Assembly: GCA_015680905.1 (NCBI GenBank)
Contig: CM027378.1
Coordinates: 71,267,501 to 71,331,500 of the forward strand
DNA from: Coptis chinensis
Taxonomy: Eukaryota; Streptophyta; Magnoliopsida; Ranunculales; Ranunculaceae
Direction: 5' to 3'
DNA: 64,000 nt
Shown: positions 10,800 through 21,439 of the stretch, in pieces
Layout of the letters: each line of letters opens with the position of its first letter
Numbering within the stretch: the first letter of the stretch is position 1
Made by a program: the position numbers and the translations under genes
The notes under the pieces: model-generated
Told to the model about the DNA's origin: nothing
Seen by the model: the letters and a program-made list of their open reading frames with translations, nothing else
Databases searched by the model: none

Positions 10800-11700
10800 T
10801 GCTGGCACTGCTTGCTCCATGAAAACGGTTCACCCTTTTTAAGAATCTGTAGGAATGGTCAGCATTTATTTGTCGCTCTCAATATGAAGCGGTTTAGAGC
10901 TACCACCATTCCTGACAGCTTATGTATTTGCTTCTTTGTCGTTGGATCGGGCATATCCAAGAACGCTCGGATCTGGTATGGATTAGCTTCGATTCCTCGC
11001 TCTGAGACTTGATAACGCTCTAAAGAGGCATTTCTCCTGGTTGAGTTTCATTTGATTTCGCATAATCTGGAGAACGCCTGCTCGAGGTGACCTAAGTGGT
11101 CAGCCGCTTTCTTGCTTTTGACCACCATATCGTCTATGTAGACTTCCATGGTGTCGCCTAATATGTCCTGAAACATGTCAGTAATGAGTCGCTGGTAGGT
11201 CGCTCCCGCGTTCTTGAGGCCGAATGGGAGGACGTTGTAACAGTAGATCCCTTGCTCTGTGATGAATGAAGTTTTCTCTTGGTCTTATTCTACGAGTGGG
11301 ATCTAGTTGTATCCACTATATGCATCCATAAATGACAGGAGCTCGTGGCCGCAGGTCTGGTCCACGAGTCGGTCGATTCTTGGTAGAGAGAAACTATCTT
11401 TAGGTGTTTCTTGGTTGAGATTGGTGAAGTTTACGCAGAGGTGAACCGTGCCGTTCTTTTTTAGGACTGCTACTATGTTAGCGATCCACTCTGGATAGTC
11501 TACCTTTCTGATGAAGCCTACTTTTTTGAGTTTGTCGACCTCATCATTAATTGCTTTTTGAAATCTCAGGGATAGTTTCCTAGGTCGCTGACGAACTGGT
11601 TTAGTATTAGGGTTGACATTTAAGGTATGACATGCAATACTAGGATCTATACCAGGGACATCGATATATGACCAAGAAAAAATATCTTTATTCAATGATA
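10800..11700 (-). pseudogene. Reverse transcriptase region of gypsy element A (fossil)
   Basis: The region 11303-11695 reads VRQRPRKLSLRFQKAINDEV, VGFIRKVDYPEWIANIVAVL and LPRIDRLVDQTCGHELLSFM followed by DAYSGYN. These are the fingers and first palm motif of Ty3/gypsy reverse transcriptases. The rest, with the YIDDMVVKS-type box antisense to 11120-11150, lies between 10800 and 11300 in broken frames. Confidence 0.88.
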
Positions 11701-11994
11701 AAAAGCTTACAAGTTGTGCTTTTAAAGTAGAATCAAGGTTAGCTCATATATAAACAAACTTAGGATCATCCTCTGTTCCTAGGTTCACTCGCTCCTTTTC
11801 CTCACTCTGAACTGCTTCTTTAGAAGATGAAGCTACCTCTGTGAAGCTGGGCTCGGGTGATGCCTTTTCGACCTGAGGAATGGAGATCTTGGCAACATGA
11901 GTGGGTGCGACCTCTGAGGTCTGGGGAACAGGGGCTGGGATGATCTCTGGGGTCTGGACAACATGAGCTGGGGCGACCTCTGGGGTCTTGACAA

Positions 11995-12326
11995 TAGGGC
12001 AGGGAATCGGGTCGGGTTTGACCCGAATCCGAATAGTTCGGGTTTGGGTTAATTTTTTTATCCATTTACTTATTCGGGGTCAGATTCGGATTCGGGTCTG
12101 TCGGATTCGGGTTCGGGTTCGGATATATTTTTTGGGCTATTTTTGAATTTTTAGTGTTATTCGATCGGGTTAGTCGGGTTCGGTTCGGGTTCGGTTCGGG
12201 TTCAGGTCGGATTCAGATATTAAATTTCGGTTTTAATCGGGTTCGGGTTCTAATATTATGAAACTATTCGGATTCGGATTCGGATATAGCCATATCCGAC
12301 CCGAACTCGACCCGTTCCCTGCCCTA
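11995..12326. mobile_element. hAT MITE rich in GGGTTCGG words, inside gypsy element A
   Basis: A 332-bp element with long inverted ends, TAGGGCAGGGAATCGGGTCG on the left and, read inward, TAGGGCAGGGAACGGGTCGA on the right. The 8-bp duplication CTTGACAA (11987-11994 and 12327-12334) is exact. The interior is built from GGGTTCGG and GGATTCGG words, superficially telomere-like. Its exact duplication shows that it inserted after the gypsy element was in place. Confidence 0.92.
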
Positions 12327-12398
12327 CTTGACAACATGAACTGGGGCGTCCTCTGGGGTCTTGACAACAAAAGTTGGGGCAACCTCTGGGGTCTTGTC

Positions 12399-13050
12399 TT
12401 ATGGAGGGACCTTTCTGACAAAGCCTCTAGCGTTTTCCCTTGGCATTTTGGTTTTGACCTCAGCAACGAAGTCTTCTACCCTCTTGATGCTAGCGAACTC
12501 TCCCTTGGGTCTGACTGAGAGGATCTGATTGCAGTTGTAAGCCTCGAGCTGGTTGGTATGAAGCTCCATCATACCTCTGTGGTTGGGAAAGCAGAGTACT
12601 TGATGGAGAGTTGATGGTATTGCTTGCATCTTGCGGATCCAGTGACGTCCAAGGATGGCATTATATAACGAGCTGACATTCAGAACGCTAAAACACGTGT
12701 TGATGTTGACTTTGTCTTCTCTGGATCCAACGGAGACAAGGAGTATGATGTCCCCAATTAGATCAACTCGAGACCCATTGAATCCATAGAGTGGGGCGAT
12801 TGAATCTATGAAGACCGACCTAGGTAGGTTTATCTCTTTGATGGTCTGATAGAACAAGATGTCATATGAGCTGCCTGGGTCGACCAGGACGAGCTTGACT
12901 GTCCAGTCGCTAATTTTGACGTGGACAACTAGGGCATCATTATGGGGGAGGCAAACTTTGTTAAGGTTGGCCTTAGTGAAAATTATGTCGCCTGAATTGC
13001 GACCTGAAGTGCGTAGGGCAGGTGCTGCTTGCGAAGAGAACTAGTAGACT
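12399..13050 (-). pseudogene. Protease region of gypsy element A (fossil)
   Basis: The minus-strand frame shows FIDSIAPLYGFNGSRV, a beta-rich stretch with VNINTCFSVLNVSSLYNAIL and GRHWIRKMQAIPSTLHQVL. This is the LGRPWL-A-PSTLHQ pattern that follows the retropepsin core in Tat/Athila-type elements. The upstream VLVDPGSSYDI-type active-site stretch falls at about 12860-12910. Confidence 0.8.
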
Positions 13051-13099
13051 TCCTAGAGAGTGCCTACACGTCGCCTTTTTTCCCTGGTGGACGTTACAG

Positions 13100-14477
13100 A
13101 ATCGTCTTGGAACGTAATCATGTTGATCGTCCTATCGTTGTCTCGGTCAGATGAGTGTTGACGAAGGTCATGACGGGATCGGTCACTGGGACGTCCTCTT
13201 GGTTGAGAGCGAGCTTGGCGATCGTTATAAGCTAGAGATATGCTATGCTCTCTGCGAGCTATGAGCTTATGGCGCAGGTCGCCATCGGCTATATTGGTAT
13301 AATGCTTGATATATCCTGATTCAATGAGGTCTTGGAGGTAGTGCTTGAGCCCCCAACATTTGTTGGTGTCGTGATACTTAGCCTCAATGAAAGGCGCAGT
13401 ATGGCTTCCCTGGTCGATCTTCTGGTTGCCGTACCTCAGGTCGGTAATAGGCAGCTTTCTTGATCTTCTCCATTATATAACTGGGAGATCGGGTAACTAC
13501 AAATAACTCACGGTTCTTGGCATCGATCCGCCTCGACTTCCGTCCGTTACGGGGGGTTGCTTCTTAGAAGGTGGGGCATCATCAGAGATCGCTACCACTT
13601 GTTGTTTTTCGGTAAGGCCTTCACATTTCAGTCCTTCTTGCAGCTTGATATATTTGTCTACTCGGGCGTACAGCTCTGCTAAAGTTTATGGACGTTCTTT
13701 CAGTAGCGATCTGAACAGTGCTGTGTTGCAAACACGGCAGGCGTTGGTGAACGCTAATGTGGTGAACGACTCTTTGAGGCCGCTCTCCATACATAGCCGC
13801 TCGGTTTTGAACCGTCCTAAGAAGGAGCGAATGTCTTCATCTTTGCCCAGAGTTAGCTGGAAGAGTGAATCTAGGTCAGCTTTTTTACGCCTGTTGTGGA
13901 CGTACTGGCTAGCAAATAGATCGGTGAGATTTTTGAAGTTCTTTACTGAGTCTGGCTCGAGTAAAAAGAACCAATCGAGAGCGCCATCTTTAAGGCTAGT
14001 AGGAAACAAACGGCAATGGAGATGGTCGAACTTCTGGGCACTATAGAGTGCGAGGCTCTGAATGTAGTGAGCCATGTATTGACCGGGACATGTGCTGCCA
14101 TCATACATTGCAAAGCGTGGTTGGATAAAATCTGGAGGAGAGGGTTTACTAAGTACCTCAGTAGTGAAGGGGGAATCACGATACGTCTTCATCATCTTTT
14201 GCACTATCTGGGTGGCATCTTTCTTGACTGCACTCTGATCGCTTCGTTGGGACAGCTCGTTAATCTGCTGATTAACTTCATTGATGCCGTCCTCGGCTAT
14301 GGCACCATTTGGGTTTTGTGCTTGCACTTGTGCTTGTAATGCAACATTTTCTTGCCTGAGCAGGGTGATCTGCTCGTTCATTGTGCCTAGTTGGTTTGCT
14401 AAGCTCTGGATTTGGGCTTCGAGGCTTGCCATACTTCGTGGGCTTGAGAGTTTTTCTTGTGTAAAGTGGTTTCTCAA
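13100..14477 (-). pseudogene. Gag region of gypsy element A (fossil)
   Basis: The N-terminal part (13686-14477) starts with a coiled-coil-like stretch (LEAQIQSLANQLGTMNEQIT). The retrotransposon Gag domain follows: GSTCPGQYMAHYIQSLALYS, FPTSLKDGALDWFFLL, LASQYVHNRRKKADLDSLFQ and LGRFKTERL. This is the standard Tat/Athila Gag. The remainder towards 13100 is Arg/Asp-rich and carries HCDFHGSRNHTTEECWGL-like sequence in short frames. The ATG lies just inside the 5' LTR and primer-binding site, as expected. Confidence 0.85.
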
Positions 14478-14487
14478 GAAATCGAGA

Positions 14488-14502
14488 CCACAGACGGTGC
14501 CA
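14488..14502 (-). other. Primer-binding site of gypsy element A
   Basis: One base inside the 5' LTR the minus strand reads TGGCACCGTCTGTGG. The first nine bases differ by one from TGGCGCCGT, the complement of the 3' end of plant tRNA-Asp. Element B has the unchanged TGGCGCCGTCTGCTGG. Confidence 0.65.
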
Positions 14503-14503
14503 A

Positions 14504-15054
14504 TGTAAAGGTGTGAATTAGTTTGGGCTTTACAAATGTGATTAAGGTGGAGGAGAAGGGGATTGTAGATTGGAAAGACCTAGTTTGTTTGGAGCGAACT
14601 ACTTACGTATATAGCTCTCATTTCTGGGGGGATAGTAGAATCAGGTCTGGCGTAGTTCATGTAGGTGGCATTTATAGTTGCTGAATCATGAGGATCCACA
14701 CAACACGTGTACTGACAAGCAAAGATGTATGGCTGAGATTGAGAAGGAGTGTATGGATGGTGTTGGTAGGAATACCGTAATGATGGGGGGTGGTTGCAGT
14801 GGTTTGTATTTTGCGGTAATGGATTGTATAAGGATAGCTTTAGTAATGATTGCATCTAGATGATGGATGATGTCATTAGATGGAGCGTTCTGCGTGAGGA
14901 TGTGTGAGTTGAGCTACTTTGGAGCGATCTCATAAATTGGGTGTGTGAGCTGATGATGTGAGTCGCTCTAAAGCCAGCTCGAAGGACGAGGACATGAGGT
15001 CGGTATGGTGGACACGTGCTTGATATTCCTGGATGAGAATATCACTCCCTCACA
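14504..15054 (-). repeat. 5' LTR of gypsy element A
   Basis: A 551-bp partner of 7553-8115. Shared landmarks include ATCATGAGGATCCACACAAC, GTTCTGCGTGAGGATGTG and the final ATATCACTC-CTCACA. Confidence 0.93.
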
Positions 15055-16289
15055 GAGATTAATAAGCTAATGCCTAAGGCCCTAAACTAATGCATAAAGC
15101 GTCGAGATTACAGTTTAGTTCGTGGAAGCCTCAGTTGACACCGCATAATGGAAGTAAAGGTAAGTTATTAAATCATAATTCTGTAGACATGTAGGCTGTG
15201 TTTGTTTATTGGTAAATGTGGGTGACAAACTGTATTTTCCCACTAGAAACACCATTTGTCAGTGTTTGGGTGCATTTAAGGGCAGTGACAAATACTATTT
15301 ACTATTTACCAGCAAATGAAATTTTCCCACTAGAAGTGAAGTGGGAAAATAGAATCCACCTCCCCTCTAAACTCTTTTGCCAGCGATTTTTTCTCACTAT
15401 GGGAAGAAAGTTTTCCACCCATTTCTCTCATGCGTTCTTCTCTCCTCTCTCTCATTTCAGAAACTGTCTCTCTCCCCACTCCCTCGAGCTCCCCCATCTC
15501 CCACACTTGCTCTCTTCTTTGTTCTCTCTCCATTTCTTCCAAACAAACCCTTGTTCAACAAATCCTCAAATTGAATTTCTTCCTTAAATATAAATGAAGA
15601 TCAATCTGTGAAACAAACAATAAGTTAAAGAGAATTTGTGTTTTCTATCGGAGTAAATCTGGGAATAGACAAGTCGATGCTGCTCTTGTGTTGGGAAATG
15701 AACTAGTATATATGATTTCTACCTACCCCTTTGTTCAATCTTATATGTTACTTACTTGTTAGAACTAGTGCTTAAGTTTGTGTCAAATTTGAGTTATTGA
15801 GTGAATGGAATTGTAGATTTGATTGAGTTCGTATATTTTCTTTTTTTGAGTTTGTCAATCTTGAATTGGATGATTTACTAATTGCACTAAGCATCATAAA
15901 GCTTTTTCATGTTAGATAAAATACAAGGAAGCAAACCAGGCCCATAAAAAATGGTTGAACCATACTTAAACATTCTCATCTATGATATGGAAAGGCTTCG
16001 TTGAATTCACATCACATATGAGTACATGTCTGAATGAATTTGATGCGATGATCATGGGCACACGAACCATTATGTGAGAAAATTTTCCATCGTCTAGAAA
16101 GAATTCTAATCAATGTAGTGTGTGGATGAATTTTTTAAAATATAATAGATAGATACATTTCTTCTCTATTTTTTGTTCCATCACGTTATTCGGGAGTTGA
16201 ATTAGTATGGATCTTTCGTTATTTTTTTTGTTTCAAACTAGGTATGGTAGCTGGTGCTATGAACCCTTTAAGTGGTGTTGTGAATCAAA

Positions 16290-16545
16290 CTAGGTGGTAG
16301 TCGTGTGGTGTATGTGAGTGTCTGTGAAGGTGGTGGTGGTAGTGTGTGTGTGACTGGTGAGTGCATGTGCATGTGTGTTGTGGTGATGGGTGGTGTAGTG
16401 TTGTTGTTGCTGGGTGGAGTGTGTGATGGGGACTGCTACGACTATGGTTGTTGTTGTTGCTGTTGGGTGGAGTGTATGTTGGGTGCTGCACGCTGCTGCT
16501 GGGTGGAGTGTGTACGTGTTGGGTGCTGCTGCCTGCAGCTAGTAG
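16290..16545. repeat. TGG/TGT-rich low-complexity tract
   Basis: Runs of GGTGGTGGT, GTGTGTGTG and TGTTGTTGTTGC with several copies of TGGGTGGAGTGTGT. Long open frames on both strands here (Cys/Val/Gly-rich and His/Ser/Pro-rich) come from the composition, not from a gene. Confidence 0.75.
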
Positions 16546-16778
16546 ATGCAACTAGTAGATAAACAAATGGTTTGATGTGCATGTCTTCTGGCCTATACTG
16601 CTGTGTTACTAGATTGTTCTATTTGTCCTCACAATGAACGTTTCTTAATTTCACATTCACTTGTATTGTGATTGAATTAGGATTTCCATCCATGAACCTA
16701 ACCATGTTTGAGGGCGAACATGTATAGTAGGTTTAGAAAGGTTAGTATAAGCATGTTTAAGTAAAATTACCACCTAAC

Positions 16779-16863
16779 AGATCTTAGCTCAAATGGTAGA
16801 GCACTTGGGAGATTGCATATTCATGTATCCGAAGGTGGTGGTGGTTCAAATCCACCAAGATCC
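16779..16863 (+). tRNA. tRNA-like sequence, possible tRNA-Ala-derived pseudogene or SINE head
   Basis: AGATCTT pairs with AAGATCC at the ends, except the first base. The D arm TAGCTCAAATGGTAGAGC is the exact D arm of plant tRNA-Ala and fits the A box. GGTGGTTCAAATCCACC forms a perfect T arm and fits the B box (GGTTCAAATCC). The middle, CTTGGGAGATTGCATATTC to ATCCGAAG, makes only an imperfect stem with a large loop, so the anticodon arm is abnormal or contains an insert. No poly-T terminator stands right behind it. A functional tRNA is unlikely; a tRNA-derived relic is more likely. Confidence 0.4.
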
Positions 16864-17323
16864 TTCATTTATCAGTCTTTTATTATGTAACAATGGTGTT
16901 AATGGATAAAACTATATGGTTGAATATGTTTTTAGTATTATTTTGCACAATAGTACATAAAAATTATTTAGTATTGTGTATGTTGTCATTGGTAGATTGT
17001 TGAGAAGTTCGCCGAGAGTGATCTTGTTTATAATTATTTTTTGTTTTTTCTTATACTTCATTGAGTTTGAAAAAAAAAAAAAAAAAATCCACTTGAAACA
17101 AAAGAGAGGAAAAAAACAATCTAAAAGTTGAAATATTATTTGCCATGGGAAAAAATCACGCAAACAAACACTGACAAAACTGACAAATCTCATATTTTTC
17201 CCCTATAATTTTTTGCAAACAAACACTGGCAAACTAAAATTTTCCCATTACAAATTTGCCTAGCAAATCTCTAGTGGAAAAACATTAGTAAATCTCATAT
17301 TTTCCCACTAGAGGTTTGCCACT

Positions 17324-17780
17324 TGTAGATGTGTGGATTTCTACCTACGACCTGATGTTGAGGTTTATGGGGAATGACTGCACTCTTTCTTGGGATAAGA
17401 GTTGCCTACGTATCAAGTTTCTTGGGTGAACTTGAATCAAGCCTTATGTAGTTCATCTCTCTTTACTTATAGGTGTTTGATCTGACTTTCTTTATTTGTT
17501 TCAGGCTGTTGTCAAGTGTAGATCCATATTTTGTACTCTCTTGATGATTCGTCAATACTTATACTGTTACAAAGTAAATGTCTCCTTCATTGGTGCGTTG
17601 ACTGAGCTTCAGGATCGCGGTAGATCATTTGTTTCCATGTATGACTGTATTTGATATTTAGGATGATCTGAGTTTAGGTCATGGTTACGTCCTGGTGGCG
17701 TGGTTTGACCTGGTGATATACGACCTGATGTGTGGACACGTGTGTTGTAGTGATTGGTTTGAGAACGGAGGGTACTTACA
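17324..17780 (-). repeat. 3' LTR of gypsy element B
   Basis: It starts TGTAGATGTGTGGATTTC and ends GGTACTTACA on the plus strand. It matches 39399-39855 over its length. It contains TTGCCTACGTATC followed by GAATCAAGCCTTATGTAGTT, a motif pair shared with other LTRs here. Confidence 0.93.
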
Positions 17781-17794
17781 CAGCCCCCTTTATT
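17781..17794 (-). other. Polypurine tract of gypsy element B
   Basis: The minus strand reads TAAAGGGGGCTG immediately before the 3' LTR start TGTAAGTACC, the expected primer tract position. Confidence 0.7.
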
Positions 17795-18168
17795 TTATTT
17801 TTTTGGATAACGCTGCTATGAAAAGAAAAGATAAAATAAAGCTCTTTACACATGTCATATAGCTGGTTTATTTGAAAGAAATGAACAGTTTTGGAAAATG
17901 TGTGGGAACTATTTGGATTTGATCCATGGGCCCAACTCACGGCGGGTTTTGTGGGAGAGGTAAGTTGGTTATGATTGTGTTTTGTGGGGAAGGTAAAACG
18001 TTTTGGTTGTTTCGAGATTTGTGCGGCTAAAGGGTTATTGTGTTTGAAGGTCATTCGTCTCCTCATTTTATCAAAGCAAAGAAAGAAAAGCAGAAAGAGA
18101 AAAACAAAAAATTTCCAACCTTTCGTCTCCAAGTGCGTTTCTTTTTTATAGAAAAAAATTAGATCATT

Positions 18169-20569
18169 GTGTTTCCTTTTTGCATTTGTGTTGTTATGTT
18201 GATTACTAGTGGTAGTGTGAGTGGGGAAGTGGCATTGAATCAGTCGAGGGAGACAACTGTGAGTGATGGAGATGGTGGTGTTAGGGCGCGTAGTGGAGAT
18301 GAGGAGTCATTGTCTTCCTCATTGGAGACGATGGCTGAGGAGGCGGTACCTAGGTCGGTGGTAATACTGTTGATTTGAAGGGGGAGTTTGGTTTGGATAA
18401 CTCCTACCTGGAAATATACGACCTGAGTGGTGAGAGGAACATATTTGGCTTGGATTACGTTCCTCGGGATGGGGGTGTTGTTGTTTGTTATGGGCAATTG
18501 AAGGCTGGGCTGAGGTTACCGTTCTAACGTTTTACTGTGGAGTTTTTGAACTTTTGTGGGAAAGCCCCTTGTCAGTTCGTGGGTAATAGTTGAAGAGTTT
18601 TACATGTGTTGGATTTGTTGAATGAGTGGGGTTATAACATATGTTTAACGGATGTGCTTGAGCATTTGTCGGAAAAGAGGTCGTCTGCTATGAATTTTAG
18701 TTTGCAGGTGTTAAGGGTAAATCTCATGTGATTGTGGGTGTGAGTAAGGAGGATTGGGGGAGTAGGCTTTTACTGGTCGTGGGTAATTATTATCCTTCTC
18801 ATTGGGAGTTGGCGAATCGTACTATAAAATGGGATGGTAGGTCATTATGTGATAGGTCGTAGTATATGTAGGTTAGTTGATATTACAATGTTTTGATAAT
18901 TTTATTTCGTTTTGCAGAGGTTGCGATTCGTGGGCGTACGAACACCGGAGCTATAAAAGAATTTGCTTGTTTAAGTTGGGAGGAGAACCGATCTATTTTG
19001 GGAGAGGTTGCGCATTACTTCAAGAAGCGTGGAGGTGAGAAGATCAACCGGAAGAAGATTGAGCAAAAGAAGAGGGCCCGAAAATTAATCTTTGAGATCT
19101 CTGATTCTAGCTCGGACACTAATCGAGATGGAAAAAGAGGATCAAAGGAAGGGGCCTGTTTCTGGGTCAAGGACTGTTGGAGGAGGCGTGCACTGGTAGC
19201 CGTCCTATGTCTAGACGACCTGCGGAAGGGGGTGAAAATGATAGGGGTGGACGTGGAGGTGGCAATGCTAGGGGAGGTGGTGATGTTCCTACTCCATTTC
19301 GTAGGCCTCATTTGAAGAGGCGAACTAAAGGTGGCAAACCTGAGGTGGCTAAGAGGACGCGACCTGAGCCTGAGGAACGACCTGTTATAGGGGAAGGTCG
19401 TACTTCATCAGGTCGGGCTCCTTTGAAAAGGATGAATCTGAAGGAGCTGGTGGTTGATGTCGGTGTTTCTGATGATAGGGGCAAGAAGAAGGCTAGTGAT
19501 ACTGAGCCAACTGCCCAAAAATGTAAAGGGTCTACCAGTACGTTCCAAGGTGATGAGGCTGGTAAGTCCAACGTTCTGGATAGGACGGTCACCTATTACG
19601 ATCCAGTGAGTGGGCTGACGCGACTGGTAAAGAATAAAGACTGCAGTTTCAAGTCTTCACTAGTTGGGAATGGATTGCTGTAGAATATTGTCCTTGATGG
19701 GGAGAGGAACGCGCTGGACACTAGAAAGGATCTGGAGGCGAATCTGAAAAACATGGATCACTCAATCTATTTTGTAAGTATCTTTCCGATCTGAGCTTTG
19801 TTTTGTGTTTTGTGTTTTGTGTTTTGTGTTTTGTGTTTTGTGTTTTGTGTTTTGTGTTTTGTGTTTTGTGTTTTGTGTTTTGTGTTTTGTGTTTTGTGTT
19901 TTGTGTTTTGTGTTTTGTGTTTTGTGTTTTGTGTTATTGATTTTTCACTTATTTTGTTGGTTTGTCAGGTTTTGGCTATGTATAGGAAGTTGAGAGAGAT
20001 GGTAGTTATTTTTGACTTGTATAAGAAAAAGCTGGAGGTTGCCAAGGAGACTTATGACAAATTGGTGGCTGTGCAAGAAGTTAAACGAGCTGAAGTGGTG
20101 GGGCTGAGGGCTCAGGTCGGTGATTTGGCTAGGAAAGTGGCCTTATTGTTGCCATCTCTCGACTCTTCAAGGGTGGAGGTAGCGCATTGGATTGCTAAGA
20201 GCGCGCAAACAATCACATGCCATTGTTGAACGAGCTCAGAAAGAGTACAACAACCTGGTCGATCTGGTAGATAGTGGTGATGTCTATGTTCTAGTGGATG
20301 ATTATATGGAACTAGATTGTAAGTACAAAACCTTGAAAAGGTCTGTTGAAAGTGGGGTTGCAACAGTAACTATAGAAAGTACTGCTGTAGATGCTAGTAG
20401 ACGATCTGCTCTTCCTACCGACTTGAGTGCTACCCCAGCTACCCAATTGACTGAGGATCCTGCTACTGAAGTGCTTACTGCAAGTGGAGATCTGGTTGGT
20501 GGCTCTATTGGTGAAGAGGGTTGCAATCTAGATCCCTTGAATGTGGAGAATATGTCTCGTGTCAACTAA
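18169..20569 (+). pseudogene. Antisense additional ORF of gypsy element B (putative gypsy-type transposon domain), fossil
   Basis: This gene runs opposite to gag-pol between integrase and the 3' LTR, the place of the extra gene of Tat elements. The N-terminal part has acidic Ser-rich sequence (SGDEESLSSSLETMAEEA). The stretch near 18430-18700 carries YVPRDGGVVVCYGQLKAGLR, FTVEFLNFCGKAPCQF and VLDLLNEWGYNICLTDVLEH-type sequence, close to the Pfam putative gypsy-type transposon domain (PF04195). A basic linker follows (KRARKLIFEISDSSS, FRRPHLKRRTKGGKPEVAKR), then a C-terminal coiled coil (ELYKKKLEVAKETYDKL-like, near 20020-20160). Splice-like borders are visible: TTTTGCAG before 18917, GTAAGTATC at 19768 and TTTGTCAG before 19969. 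The function of these proteins is unknown. Part of a broken element. Confidence 0.7.
19799..19935 (+). repeat. TTTTGTG minisatellite, about 19 copies, in an intron of the antisense gene
   Basis: A nearly perfect 7-bp period runs for about 135 bp. It lies between the donor-like GTAAGTATC (19768) and the acceptor-like TTTGTCAG (19961-19968), so it is probably intronic. The open frames through it (repeating Val-Leu-Cys-Phe) are artefacts of the repeat. Confidence 0.9.
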
Positions 20570-20999
20570 TTTGTTATTCTTGTGATATGTTTGATGTGGG
20601 TGAATTTATTGAACTATTTTTGTTGTTGATATTGATAACTTCAATTTTTTATGGGGATACTGAGGTCGTTTTCTCAGGATAACTTGGGGGCCTCTAGTAT
20701 TTAACAGACTTTGTAGTAAGTAAAGTAGTTAAATTACTTACTTATTTTGAAATGAGATTGTTCGTGAATTTTGTATGAATGTGATTGCTTCCCTTGCTTC
20801 TTGTTTTGTTATTTGACGACCTGTCCTGCATAATAGTAGACTTGACGACTTGTCATATTTTGGTAGATAGCTTGATGCTTTTAGGTCGTAAATATTTTTA
20901 CACGACCTGATAGATGTGCATAGATGGCACTTAGGTTTTTTCGTGTCCTTAAGTGTGTGTGGATTGATTGAGTGGTTCCTTTTGGAGGAACTTCTTATT

Positions 21000-21300
21000 G
21001 ATTTTTGATTGACTGATAATTAGCCTTGGAGTGATAATTATAGTTGAGTCAAACTTAACCCTTTCAAAGGCCTTAAGTTGACTTGTGGTCATTTTAAGGG
21101 TACATTGGATTGGATTTGAATGATAATTAGCCTTTGCGTGGCAATTATAGTTGAATCGTGCTTAACCCTGACGTTAGTGTTGAGTTGATTTGCGGTCCTT
21201 TTGGGGGACCGTGGATTGGATTTGATTGATAATTAGCATTTACGTGATAATTATAGTTGAGTCGTGCTTAACCCCGGCGTTGGTGTTAGGTTGGTTATTT
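21000..21300. repeat. Three diverged tandem units of about 106 bp in the spacer of gypsy element B
   Basis: TGATAATTAGCC/A recurs near 21015, 21121 and 21226, each followed by ATAATTATAGTTGA-TC and GTGCTTAACCC or a variant. The stretch 20570-21000 just before it holds no gene that I can recognise. Confidence 0.75.
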
Positions 21301-21439
21301 TGATATCCTAGATCGGGCAGCGAGTGCAAGATGCGTGGTACTCATGTAATGCAAGGAGAACACTTATACGTAAAATGCTGATGAAATTTTATTCATATTG
21401 ATTGATACATCTGGAGAAAAATTATTGGTAAAAGCGCTT

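Larger units (their letters stand above)
7553..15054 (-). mobile_element. Tat-lineage Ty3/gypsy LTR retrotransposon (element A), broken
   Basis: A 7.5 kb fossil on the minus strand is bounded by two LTRs (7553-8115 and 14504-15054) and an exact 5-bp target duplication, GAGAT (7548-7552 and 15055-15059). On the minus strand the parts run 5' LTR, primer-binding site, gag, protease, reverse transcriptase, RNase H, a second archaeal-type RNase H, integrase, polypurine tract, 3' LTR. The gag-PR-RT-RH-aRH-IN order with the extra RNase H is the mark of the Tat lineage. A hAT MITE (11995-12326) sits inside. The LTRs differ at roughly 7% of sites by eye, mostly transitions, so the insertion is probably a few million years old. 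The reading frames carry several breaks; it cannot be active. Confidence 0.92.

Noticed and set aside
12000-12310. Interstitial telomere-like array
   Set aside because: The repeats are GGGTTCGG-type, not TTTAGGG, and are bounded by MITE ends with an exact 8-bp duplication.
13943-14339. Plus-strand frames opposite the gag of gypsy A
   Set aside because: Shadows of the minus-strand gag; the motifs are on the minus strand.
15216-15587. Plus-strand 123-codon frame and its Glu/Arg-rich antisense
   Set aside because: CT-rich stretch in the hAT-like element; no domain, no conserved motif.
16285-16562. Cys/Val/Gly-rich and His/Pro/Thr-rich frames on opposite strands
   Set aside because: Low-complexity TGG/TGT sequence.
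19798-20229. Long plus-strand frame repeating Val-Leu-Cys-Phe
   Set aside because: It is the translation of a 7-bp TTTTGTG minisatellite that lies between splice-like sites; not a protein.
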